The notes under the pieces: generated by a model
The model's input: the letters and a program-made list of their open reading frames with translations, nothing else
What the model was told of the DNA's origin: nothing
Databases searched by the model: none
Translations under genes and position numbers: made by a program
Shown: one piece after another, positions 46,301 to 55,999 of the stretch
Numbering within the stretch: position 1 is the first letter of the stretch
Layout of the letters: each line of letters begins with the position of its first letter
NCBI RefSeq assembly: GCF_900964775.1
Contig: NC_041826.1
Span: 24,132,612-24,196,611 of the forward strand
Direction: 5' to 3'
Origin: Scleropages formosus
Taxonomy: Eukaryota > Chordata > Actinopteri > Osteoglossiformes > Osteoglossidae
Length of the DNA stretch: 64,000 bases

Positions 46301-48066
46301 TGGAAGTCCATTGCAGTGTATTGATAGTGTTTAACTTAAATAAAATTAGCTTGCATTTATGATGCTGATTTCTGTGGAGTCATCCCATATAAGTTGGATT
46401 TGTTGCAGCTAAAAAGTATGAATGTGTGTGTTTTCTCTCTTTCTGCTTTTTGCAGGCACAGACACGACAGTCTCCCAGTCCCTACTGACCCAGCAGGGTG
46501 TACCTGTCATCAGCCTCTCTAATGGGAGGTCTTACTGCTTCAACTCCTCCCTAGAGACGTGGTACGGCTGCTGCGTTACCTTTTGTCTTTTACACGATTG
46601 TTACTGGAAAAAAACTTGGTAACTTGGGTTCTGTAATACTACATGGTGGCATTATTGTTGTTCGTCCCGTTCTGTACCTTACATACATTTAAACTGCAGT
46701 GAGGATTGCATGAAGACTATGTGCTACCTACCTTTGAACGTGGTGGCAGCGACCACCATACTAGTACTAATCGGAGTGTGGGAAAAAATATGCAAAAATG
46801 ACTCCCAAGTTCAGCATTGGTGTTCATAGTTAGAAATACAGAATAACGTAATTAAAATAATGACCGTTTTCCACTGAATACTTCCATTCCAAGGAGCTGA
46901 GTTAGCTATTTAGTGTTTACCAACTTGGTAAAATTACGTTCTCTCTGCTTCACTGGAAGATAAAAAATGGGCTGTTTCTTGTCTTCATCAGGAACCTTAT
47001 TGCCGATAAGCAGGACTCCCTGGTGCAGTGTGCCGACTTCAGGAACTTCCTTCCCTCCCAGGATCCCATGGTCTCCTCGGGGCCCCTGGCCATAATGCAG
47101 GGCCGAACGTTGAAGTAAGTACCGTGTCCTCAGTGCTCACTGTCATTCCAGATATAAACCAAGCGTGTGGCAGAAGGAGTCACTTTGAGGAGCACAGAAT
47201 ACTAGTATTTTTCATAATGACTCCATTGTTCAAGACAACCATATTCAGTATCCCAAGACACCTTTTTACTGTACAGCATTATTAGAACTTCTTAATTTGT
47301 TCTGGATTTGATCTGTGGTCCTAAAACCTGACTGGGGGGTTCAGTATGAAGCAAACAGTATCAGATATGTCTAAATGTATTTGAGTGTTCTGGTTGAGTC
47401 TCGTTTCGCTGACTCAACTGTTTGATTGTAGTGCGGGCCGCCTTGCGTCCAGGCTGTCCTCCACTCCTCACCACCTGCAGCAGGGAATGACCCTGGCCTA
47501 CCTGGAGAACCAGCTGGCCTCAGCACTTATCCTCAGATCCAGCCAGGAATACCGTCATTGGCTGCTCATCTATGCACGCTTCCTGGTCAATGAAGGTCAG
47601 CAAGGGGAGCGTTGAAATGTCTTCATATGCCTGTCATTCCGAGCCCTATCCGTATTGACGTCTCACTGGAGTCTCATTAAATCTTTAGGCGCCGAGCATC
47701 GACTTCGAGAGCTGTGCAAAGACCTTCTGGGACCAGTGCACAAATCTGCTGGCAGTATCTGGGAAGACACTGTTCTGGTCAGTGTGCAGTAAACCGCTTT
47801 TTTGGCAGCTTGTGCTCCCTTTGCACTTCTTAAGTCTCAGCATTTTGTTAATCATTGGCCAGTCTGTCATCAGTCTCAGTTCCTGAGCTGAACCTCCCAG
47901 TGGTGGAAGGGTGGGTCTAACCTATGACCACTCCTGTGTGCACTTGCAGGGCCTGCGGAAGAGAGACCTGCTGCGGGAAGTGCTTCCTGTCATTGGGCAA
48001 AACTTGCGTTTCCAGCGGGTCTTCACCGAGTACCAGGACCAGCTGGAGCTCCTCCGCAACAAATAG
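33719..48066 (+). CDS. hira: HIRA, histone H3.3 chaperone (25 coding exons)
   Basis: HIRA deposits H3.3-H4 outside S phase with UBN1 and CABIN1. Exons: 33719-33755, 34590-34652, 36546-36656, 36747-36837, 36954-37048, 37404-37499, 37728-37888, 38122-38289, 39117-39230, 39543-39613, 40454-40559, 40814-41020, 41241-41326, 42162-42338, 43111-43302, 43693-43894, 43982-44080, 45082-45230, 45392-45553, 46008-46066, 46456-46561, 46992-47114, 47432-47595, 47689-47777, 47950-48066. They close to 1014 aa (human 1017). WD40 repeats fill about residues 1-370. The ASF1-binding B domain has RRRITPL at 455-461. A basic AT-hook-like EKKKKGRPRK lies at 637-646. The Hira C-terminal domain follows, ending QLELLRNK. 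Exon 18 uses a GC donor. The proline/serine linker of exons 14-17 is the least conserved part. Confidence 0.96.
35195..35390 (+). repeat. Unclassified interspersed repeat, copy 1 (hira intron 2)
   Basis: Begins gtgtggggccaccc and ends in a ttttcatttttagtcatttt stretch. A second diverged copy lies 4.7 kb on, in intron 10. The class is not recognised. Confidence 0.45.
39945..40128 (+). repeat. Unclassified interspersed repeat, copy 2 (hira intron 10)
   Basis: Begins gtgtggggctacc and shares ordered blocks with the intron 2 copy: gttcaac, the cagtgtt-cacag block, tttatggggtgcat against tttatagggcgtat, caacaat and tttttagtcatt. Confidence 0.45.
40321..40350. repeat. (TC)n(CA)n run in hira intron 10
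   Basis: A short CT run followed by about 11 CA units, roughly 100 bp before the exon 11 acceptor. Confidence 0.85.
44270..44962. mobile_element. Nonautonomous Tc1/mariner (pogo/Tigger-like) DNA transposon in hira intron 17
   Basis: A 693 bp element flanked by TA on both sides. The left end reads CAGATGCTCCTCGAC... and the right end is its inverse, ...GTAGAGGAGCATCTG. The inverted repeats are 24 bp with two mismatches. CAG/CTG termini with a TA target are typical of pogo/Tigger elements. Subterminal motifs (catcgtaagt, attgtaagt) repeat in both arms. There is no transposase frame. The interior (for example 'cctaccttaaatgtgctc') resembles, from memory, a Tigger-type element of mammals. Confidence 0.8.
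46198..46330 (-). repeat. Diverged SINE-B/C-like fragment in hira intron 20
   Basis: The stretch 'aatcacttgtcctagacagg' through 'gaagtccattgcagtgt' follows the SINE-B body order but is decayed and lacks a clear tRNA head. Confidence 0.45.
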
Positions 48067-48663
48067 CACTTACTCGGCCGCGTCCCGCCCAGCTTGTTGC
48101 CCACAGAGGTACGCCGCTAGGGAAGGAGTCTGTCGTTTGGACCCATTTCCCAAACCCGCAACCCCTGTCTCCAGGTCCACGAGGCAGGAATGTCCAAAGG
48201 ACTGCATGGGAGGACTTGGCTACTGTGGTATCGTCAATATTATTGGTAAAGATAGTGCTATGATAAATGTCGATTAATGATGATGTCAGAGGAACAAAGA
48301 ACAGCGCCATGGGCTGCGAGAATTGACGAGGACTGTGATCACTGTGTCGGAGGAAGCGCAGATTCCACCGCCCCATTTGCAGCGAGTTTCGGCTAGATGA
48401 CGGGGCGGGACGGCAGCAGGCGCGGCGGGTTGCGGTGTGGTCGCCTTACCTAAAATAGGAATAGTAATCTCCCAGTGCAGAAGACCTAACAAAAAGCCAG
48501 CATTAGAGCTCCGTGCCGCTGTTCAAGCCTTGAACTTTGAAAGTGGTCTGTGTGTTTACGAGTGTCCCCCTGTCAATTTGTACAGCCTATTTCTGTTAGT
48601 CATTTTTAAATGTTTGTACAACACATTTTCTTTTCCATTTTCTATAAAAAGGGGAAAAACTCA

Positions 48664-48669
48664 AATAAA
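48664..48669 (+). terminator. hira: hira poly(A) signal
   Basis: AATAAA about 600 bp past the stop, followed by T/G-rich sequence. It is the first clear hexamer of the 3' UTR. Confidence 0.6.
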
Positions 48670-48800
48670 TCATTGAGCAATGCTTTGGTAATGTTACTGA
48701 CTCTAAATCCAGTTTTTTAGGTTTTTTGAAGTGCTGTTTCAGCAAGCAATACTTTTCTATAATTGTTACTTTTTGGTGTAAAATCCAGTTTTTAGACTGT

Positions 48801-48992
48801 AGAAAGCAGCGAGCTGCCACCTTGCACTCGAAGGGTTGAAGTTCAAATCCCACATCCTGCTGTAGTATCTTTTGAGTTAGGTACTTATCATGATTACAGT
48901 AAAATTTACCAGCTGCATAAATGGGTACATAATTTTAAGTAGCTTAACTTTGTATTGCTTTGGAGAAAAGCGTTAGATAAATGAATCAATGG
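48801..48992 (+). repeat. SINE-A downstream of hira
   Basis: Layout complete: a worn tRNA-like head (gttcaaatccc B box), gtagtatcttttgag, ataaatgggtaca, and a tail gataaatgaatcaat. Confidence 0.7.
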
Positions 48993-49372
48993 AAAGGAGG
49001 AAATCTTGTAAGGACAGCGGTGTGATTTCTCCTGGATCAGTACTTTAATCCTGTTAAGTGAGGAACAGCATGTAAAGCTACATAAACCTGCTCTTGCGAC
49101 ATTTCTTGCTAACATAACCTTTTCTTTAAGGAAAGTCTCTTTCTTTCAGCCAGGTTGCTAGCTAAAGGGGTGGAAACATGTCAGGAATTTTTTGCTGATG
49201 TATGCAGTGTACAGCCATAGAAATATGAAATTGTTCTGTTAGCTATCTAACTTAACAGGAGCCATTACACAAAATTTACATGCTCCCCAGCTTGCAGACA
49301 ATCTGGACAAGAAGTCTGTCTGTAGCTTGATTTGTTTGTAAATCCAGCCACTGCATCAGTATAAGCTTAATA

Positions 49373-49560
49373 CAGATGCCCCTCGATTTATTCACAGGTT
49401 AGGCTCTGTAAAAACCTCAGGTAAAGTTATAATGAATAAAAAATTTGCTGTAATGCTTTATTGCATATTCATCAACCAGGGTCGCTGTGTTCCAGAGCCT
49501 GTCCTGAAAATGGAGTGAGGCAGGGTGCAATGTGGACAGGACACCGTCGCACAAATTTTA
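49373..49560. repeat. CAGATGCCCCTCG-ended fragment plus SINE scrap
   Basis: TA-CAGATGCCCCTCG matches the first bases of the Tigger-like element in hira but continues differently (atttattcacaggttaggct). Related sequence recurs at about 49660-49740 and 57900-57940. A SINE-like piece (gggtcgctgtgttccagagc) follows at 49480-49550, and a relative of it at 57958-58075. Confidence 0.4.
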
Positions 49561-50018
49561 TTAACTTTTATTCACTTGATGCAATGTGTACAGCATGTGT
49601 CAGCATCTGGCCACTTTGCTTGCTTTATTATCTATACAATCAGTGAAAGTGTAATAATAGGGACAGACCTGGATTTATTCACTGGGTAGGTTCTGTAAAA
49701 GACTCATATAGCTATAATAAAAATTATGCTGTCTTAAGTCTTAACGATATTAATTTTGAGTTACATTGAAATTAATTTAAAATGACTGAAAATAAAAATG
49801 TTGTCTCCATAAATTTCTATTTTATGCTCATTGTTGACTGATTTAGCCCATAAACGTGCAATCTTCCTCATCTCATTATTGATCGCTGTCATTCAGGTCC
49901 TACTTTCCTAACTGTGTTTGGGTGCTCTTTACTGCCAACTAAATGACAGGATGTGGCAATGCAGGTGATGTTCCACAACAAATTTTGGGAATGACAATTG
50001 AAGAACCAACCAACCAAC

Positions 50019-50142
50019 GTCAACAGCCGCTTGTCCTGAGCAGGGTTGTGGCGGGCCGGAGCCTACCCGGCAACAAAGGGCACAAGGCCGAGGGGTGGGA
50101 GGGGCACACACCCAGGACGGGATGCCGGTCTGTCGCAAGCCA
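50019..50142 (-). repeat. SINE-B, truncated
   Basis: Minus-oriented 3' half of SINE-B (gccgcttgtcctgagcaggg through gggatgccggtctgtcgc). The tRNA-like head is missing. It abuts the terminal part of the Gypsy fossil. Confidence 0.75.
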
Positions 50143-50199
50143 AGTAACATTTGTTACTGGAATGTTCCTTTCACAAGGACCCGATATCATGTGCAACAG

Positions 50200-51440
50200 C
50201 ATGAGATCAGGGATGGTGGTGGACCCAGGCGCGGAGTTTAATTACATAGTGTAACTCACTGGAGCTCTCGAGCAAATAACGTGAGCAGAACAGGGAATTG
50301 GTGGAGTCCCCCTTGTGAACAGAAATCCCCCGCTGCTGTTGGACAACACCTCCATGGGATCGTGATGGTACCCTTGCTCTAAAAGCAGTTTCCCCTGTGA
50401 GCCTTGAGGCGTGATGTCCGATGGTCCGGGTGGTCCCTGTAGTAGTCGGAAATGAGAGAGGGGTCCATAATGTCACTTGTTGATTCCCAGAAGCGCTTCT
50501 TGGGATTGTACCCCTTCCAGTGGGCAAGCCAGGACAGTCTACACCCCGAGAACTTGGAGTCTACTTCCTTCTGCTTGAAGGAACTAAAACCCCGCTATGA
50601 TCTGGACGTAGATAGACCCCGAAGTGATTTGCTTTTCTTCAGTGTGGACAAGAACAAAGTCCTTCAGGTTTCCTCTTCTGATCTGCAATGGTTCTGGAAC
50701 GTGTGCTTGGGAAGATGAACAGGTGGGGGTTGAACATTCTCTAGCAAGACTGTCCATCCAGACTGAGCATTGCATCTGTTGATCCTTGGTCCACTCTTTG
50801 TTCCAACGAGTGAGCTCGACCTGGACTTTCTTTAATCCCTGACAATAGGAGGACAAAAGATTGCTGCTGTTCCATTCGTTGATGTTGGCCAGGTTTCGAG
50901 AAACTCCAAAGCATACTGCGCTATATTCTGATCTCCGTAGGTGGTCTTTGTCAGGATGCGTCCCACTGCTTCCACCCAGAAAATCAGTCTTCAAAAACCA
51001 TGATGTGCAACCGCTGTAGGAGGAGACAAAAGAGTTGGCTGGTCCCCTGTTGCTGTTGCCCATATCAGGTGGTCATGGACCGACCTGGGATGAGTTGGTA
51101 TTGAAGTCCTCAGGCTGATTAGAACAGAAAAGCAAACATCGACGCAAAGAGCCCTTGCACTGATCAGGTGAGCCCTTGATGGGTGACCCTTGGTAGTTGT
51201 AGGGGGTGGATGGTCTCCTTGTACAGTTTGCAGCCCCTTCTTCATTGACCCAGAGAGGTGCTGTAGGTGTTGGGCCCGGGGCTCGAGAGGCATTCTCTGA
51301 TGGAATGATGGAATCCAGCTGCACTGAGTCAACGTTTGGATGGATTCTTGAGTCATACGCAATACGGGAACAGGGCCGATGGTGGACGAAGGTGCCGAGT
51401 TTGATCATACACACCGAAAGTGAACGGAGCGGCACAGAGG
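50200..51440 (-). mobile_element. Broken Ty3/Gypsy LTR-retrotransposon fossil
   Basis: On the minus strand the stretch near 50400-50540 encodes the chromodomain-type C-terminus of a Gypsy pol (HWKGYNPKKRFWE, DIMDPSLISDYYRDHPD). Further upstream on that strand, about 50700-51430, gag-like sequence is recognisable. Sequence past the pol end (50200-50340) looks like part of an LTR. Only these parts are present. The element is clearly incomplete and broken in several places, and looks fairly old. I could not delimit paired LTRs or a target-site duplication. Confidence 0.7.
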
Positions 51441-51449
51441 AGAGTCGCT

Positions 51450-52660
51450 CCGTGCCGTTGGACCAGGCCCTCGGGGAGGAGGGGAGTTCCCCTCTGCCGC
51501 TGGTCGGTGCCTCCTGGGGTTTGTGATGCCCAATGTAGAGGTAAGAGTACGTTTTGTGTGTACAGCTTCGCGGTCTCCCCTTTGCAGACTCTTGAAAGTG
51601 GTCATCTCTGCCCTGCTGCCTGCTCCACCAATTCCTCAGTCTCCAGCCGCGAAGGATTCACCAGCGTGCTTTTTGTTTGTCGGCGCACAGCGAGTGCAGG
51701 GGAGCGCCGGCGACGACACGTCTCGCTGCATAATTAAAGGGGCCCATATGAGTAGAGCAGCTCCTTCCCCTTGGCAGCTGAGTACAAAAGCACAGCAGGG
51801 GTGGGTTGGGGAGAGGGACACACTAAATGTACTGTGTTGGCTCTTCTATTAATAACTCGCCCAAAATGCAGGAGAGAAGTATTACAGAGGGTTTAAATAG
51901 CTCTCTGTCAATTAATATTGCAAGTGACCGAGTCGCCGACCGGAGGAGCGCACAGTACCAGGAACGAAAAGGGCGGTGAGGAGCGGAACAGACCGGCAGG
52001 AGCGGTTACCCCTGCGCAGGTGTGTTCTGGACCGGCGGCGTACGTGTGCCAAAAAGTGCCGTCGAGAAAGCAGAGGTGGAGGAAGCGCGTGATCAGGTCA
52101 TCGGTTTACAGCGGTCTGAAGTACCGCTTCCCCCCCCCCCGCTGGACGTCATTCTTACATGGAACCAGAGCTTCCTGTCACGAGCCATTTACCAGCTCTT
52201 CACTACAGCACCAAGCTGGGTTTATCTGCTCTCCGGCAGCAGGGAGAGTTCAGCTGCCGAGGTGCTGCATGGCAGGAAGGATGAATGAGCGGCAAATGGG
52301 ATTTGTGCAGTGGGGGGGGGGGGGGTGCCGAGTGGAAGGGCATTGAAATGGAAATGAAACGGTCGACCCACGATCGACCACAAGTAGAGGAAACTTGGGC
52401 TGCGTGCGCTGCCGTTCTACCTCCCCTCCTGGCAGCTCGGGCACAGCGAGATGCGCCGCACAGAGGCTGCTTTTCAAAACGGAGCCCGGTCGGGGGGCTT
52501 TCTGCACACGTCGCTCCATCCTCCGCAAATCACCGCGCTTTTGCCGCTCGCTCTTTCTGCCGTTTGGAACCGCCAACATTTTTAATACAATTTTACAAAG
52601 GAAAGGAACCCTTTGAGGTAAAGCTCATTTGGTGCCGCAGGTAATGGATGTCGCGCACAA
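51450..52660. other. GC-rich stretch of unknown nature
   Basis: Moderately CpG-rich DNA after the Gypsy fossil, with an 11-C tract (52130-52140) and a 14-G tract (52312-52325). It could include further remains of the fossil. No host exon or family motif was recognised. Confidence 0.4.
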
Positions 52661-52707
52661 TACAGTCGTGCAGGGGCTCGGGTGCGAGGACCCGTGTAGC
52701 GTCATCG

Positions 52708-52727
52708 CCGCCACCAGGGGGCAGGAG
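52708..52727 (+). promoter_or_regulatory. Strong CTCF-type motif
   Basis: The core CCACCAGGGGGC at 52711-52722, followed by AGG, matches the CTCF consensus CCASYAGRKGGCRS through its core. It lies about 4 kb past the hira 3' end, in CpG-bearing DNA. A second near-match, CCACTAGATGTCAG, lies at 59649-59662 in the same orientation. Confidence 0.55.
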
Positions 52728-52914
52728 AGACGTGCCGAGTTGTAGCTTGACCTCAGCTTGGAAGAAGTCAGACAGCGCTGCGTATCTAATGATATTTAAC
52801 GTCATTACCCTACATTTCAAACGAATGTAGTGTGCAAATTGCCACCGCTAATGAGCATGGTGTTACATTTCTCTAATTGTTGAATTTTTTTGTACTTTTG
52901 TAATTTTTCAAACG

Positions 52915-53085
52915 GGGGGCCTTGTGCTCAAGGGACCTGGGTTTGAGTCCCACCTTCTGCTGCGGTACCTGTGAGCAAGAGGCTTACCACGAATCGATAT
53001 ACTTAAGATTACCCCACTGTATGACTGGGTAAATCACTGCAAGTTAAGCCACTCTTGAGAAAAGAGGCAAGGAAACGAATGAAGA
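52915..53085 (+). repeat. SINE-A, diverged
   Basis: The B box GGTTTGAGTCC is followed by 'cttctgctgcggtacctgtg' and a tail gaggcaaggaaacgaatgaa. The A-box part is largely lost. Confidence 0.6.
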
Positions 53086-53789
53086 AGTAGATTCCGCGAA
53101 GTGCTTTTTTACGGAGAAGGAGCTGAACTCCACTGTTTATAAAGGCTTTAAAACTAGTGAAACGGACAATAACTGTTGATGCCACGTTGTGCTGACTCTG
53201 CGCCAGTCTGCCTTCTTACCCCATCCAGGCCCATAAATCAGCCCGCTGTGACCGGTTTGGAGAGCACTGGGGAAAGGTTAGGGTTCGCACCCGAGTTAGT
53301 GAAGCCTGTTGGCTGGGAAATGGGAGATTTGCTGGTTCCAGGGGGGTGATGGGGAGGGGCTGGCCCCACACTTCTGGGTGGCGATGCCACCGTGGACGGC
53401 CCTGGAGCTCAGGAGCGGCGAGAAGCACTCCTGCTACGTCTGTATTTTTCCTCCATTTACACTGTTCACTGTCCTTTACCTCCTGTTCGACATCCATTGC
53501 TACTTGTTTCCATGGCAATTAGCGCCTCAACTTAAGTGATCTGCTATCTGGCTGTGCTTCTATTTTTAACTAATTCACTGGTTATATTTAAATTTTCATG
53601 AGAATAAATCTATTTTCTCTCACCAGATGTTTTATGAGCTGTTATTCGCACCAGAAGCGAACGTCTGCGGCCCCAAGTCTTTTCATACGCTTCGTTTTTC
53701 ACGTCAGCCTGACTTCCCCTCCCCACTATCTGTGTGAAGCTCCTCTTCGGATTATTGCTAATCACACACTCGCACATCACACACTCGCT

Positions 53790-54115
53790 CGCTTTCGCTA
53801 ACGGCTTGTCCTGGGTAGGGTCGCGGTGGTCCAGACCCTATCCTGGAATCCTTGGCTGCAAGGCTCGGGGATGGGGGTGGTCTTCCTGGATAGGACGCCT
53901 GTCCATCACATGGTGGCCACACACTCACCCATTCACACACTCAGGGCAATGTGGAGTGTCCAGTTCACCTGAACTGCATGTCTTTGGACTGTGAGAGGAA
54001 ACCAAATCACTCAGGGAAACCCACGCAAACAGAAGGTGCAAATTCCACACGGACCGACTTGGATCCAAACCCACATCCGAACCGCTGAGGCGGCACTACC
54101 TGCTGTGCCACGTTG
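53790..54115 (-). repeat. SINE-C, long tRNA-derived element
   Basis: On the minus strand it starts with a tRNA-like head (GTGGCACAGCAGGTAGTGC, then GGTTTGGATCC). It continues through the widespread fish block around 'catgtctttggactgtgaga' / 'aaacccacgcaaac', and ends with the cggcttgtcctgggtagggt segment shared with SINE-B. About 325 bp. Confidence 0.7.
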
Positions 54116-54199
54116 CCGCTCTCCCACCTCATACTGTATGTACACAGTGCACTTCTGCTGCAATTGACGTTGTCCTTCTTTCTTAACATGCAGTAGACG

Positions 54200-55180
54200 G
54201 ACTTAGAGAATTAAGGGCCTCCAAAGGGGGGCGGATTGCGCCGCATCTCTACACGGTGGAAACCAGATTTGTGGTCCAGGCGATGTGTCGCTTGCCAGAC
54301 GCCTGGAAACGGCGCGGCTTCTCCTTGCTGCCGGCACAGAGGGGCGCTGTGAGCTTTGGGGAGACGTCCGACTCCAGTCGGAGCAAGGAGCTTTCCCGCA
54401 ATCCTTTGTTTTCACCTGCGGAGAAACACCTGAGATCTTTCTCCTGGGCTCTTCTTGATGGAATTATTATTGATGCGGATCTCGCAGAACCGCAGCCCAA
54501 GGCTTCGCACGTTGGCGGAGCCCTCGGTTGTCGTGTCCTCGGGCGCGGCTGCTGAACTACCGCGACCCGCCGAGTTTGTTCGTTCGGAGGTCAAGCGACT
54601 CTCGCCGATCCGACGGGAAACGCCCTCGGCCTCGCTGACCCCCCGACGGCTCTTTGGTCCCGTTGCTTTTCCGAAGCGATTCTGCTTGGGTGCTCGACGT
54701 GCACGGCGACACTGATGTCGTGTTTTCGCATCAACGTGTCCCTCGCAAACGAACGGTTCCGCAGGTGATTAGTGAATGAAAACGGCGCCTGGCACTTGTT
54801 GACAACGGATCGGGTTCCGCGGGGACTCTGGCAGAACGAAAAGCTGCGTGTGCAGCCGGCGGAGCAGAGACGGAAGCAGCAGAAGTTCCTTGTCCTCAGA
54901 CCGTAGCGCACCAGGTGCGAGGAGCTCGGCGCACGGGAAGCCGGCGGCTCTGCGGGGGAACGCGCTCTACGGCACCTGCGCCTCCCGCCTTCGGCGCTCC
55001 GGGCCCCGCTGCTGTCAGGTACTCCGTGGCGCAGCGCTCCGTTTCTATGGTGACTTCCATCCGAAGGACCGCCGCTGCGTCTCCATGGAACCACTTTGCC
55101 TGTCCGTTCAGGAAGACGTCACTGAGCCTCTTTTGAGTCTTGCGCTTAAATAGCATTAAAGAATTTACCGCGTTTTCCCA
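54200..55180. promoter_or_regulatory. CpG-rich region without a recognised gene
   Basis: Nearly 1 kb of GC- and CpG-rich sequence. Two X-box-like elements about 38 bp apart (GTTTCTATGGTGAC near 55041 and GTCTCCATGGAAC near 55079) recall RFX sites of ciliary gene promoters. No start codon with a plausible first exon was recognised on either strand. Confidence 0.35.
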
Positions 55181-55835
55181 CAAGGGTCGTCGTTCTGGTG
55201 GAGACGAGGCTCTTTGTATTGGAAGAAGCGCATAAACGGTCGCGGCTTCCTTTGTGCCTATCGTATGAGCTCGCCAAAAATAACATGAGTGCCGGCTGCC
55301 GCGATTCTCTCATCTGCATCTCGTGTCGCTTCCCATACGGTCGGCTAAGTAGCGATGCTCCGTATGGCCTTAAAACATTTGTCCTCGGCGTTAGTGGTGC
55401 ATTCAGAGCGTCGATACTCGTGCCGTTTCGTGTGTTCCGCCACGTTCTTCACCCCCTGCTCTGGGAGGAAGGCGCTCGTGAAGGCCTTTCCGTTGGGAGG
55501 CTTCGCCTGCCTTGTCGTCTGTATCCGCCGCTTTGACGTGACGCCTCGTCTCTCTCGGCTCCTCGTGGTTTGTTGGCGACACTTGACTTGGAACGAGACG
55601 TGTGGCTCTCGGGTCTTGTGGATATTTCAGTGCCTCCATACGCATGTGTCGTCTGCGAACCTCTTGACCGAGATCAGCTCTGATGAGATGAGACTCGATG
55701 AGTCGCGTCTTTCCTTCCTGCAGCCGCACTTTCTCTCTGCGACGTCCCATTCGGACTCGACCTTCAGGCTGCGGCTCAAAGTTTTCTTTCTTTTTTGTCA
55801 AAAGTGTTTTTGTTTTGAATTCCATCGTCTGAGTG

Positions 55836-55968
55836 ATCAGGGTAAATTCACCGGAGCAGTTCAGGGAGAGTACCTTGCTCCAGGGTACTACGGCTGGAGG
55901 TGGGATTTAAACGTGCGGACTTTGGGTCCGGGGGCAGCAGTTGTGAGCACTAGAGTACCAGCTGTCCT
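55836..55968 (-). repeat. SINE-A, minus-oriented
   Basis: Body and head are present (gagtaccttgctccagggta, then 'ggtgggatttaaacg', 'tttgggtccgggggcagcag', 'accagctgtcc'). The tail is cut short. Confidence 0.65.
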
Positions 55969-55999
55969 CCATCGGCAAACACTGCCGTGTACGAGAACG

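Noticed and set aside
51523-51852. 109-codon plus-strand frame beside the Gypsy fossil
   Set aside because: No family motif, and on the strand opposite to the fossil. It is likely a chance frame in GC-rich DNA.
54331-54350. Second CTCF-like site (GGCACAGAGGGGCGCTGT)
   Set aside because: Aligned to the consensus it is one base short in the G run and mismatched in the first half.
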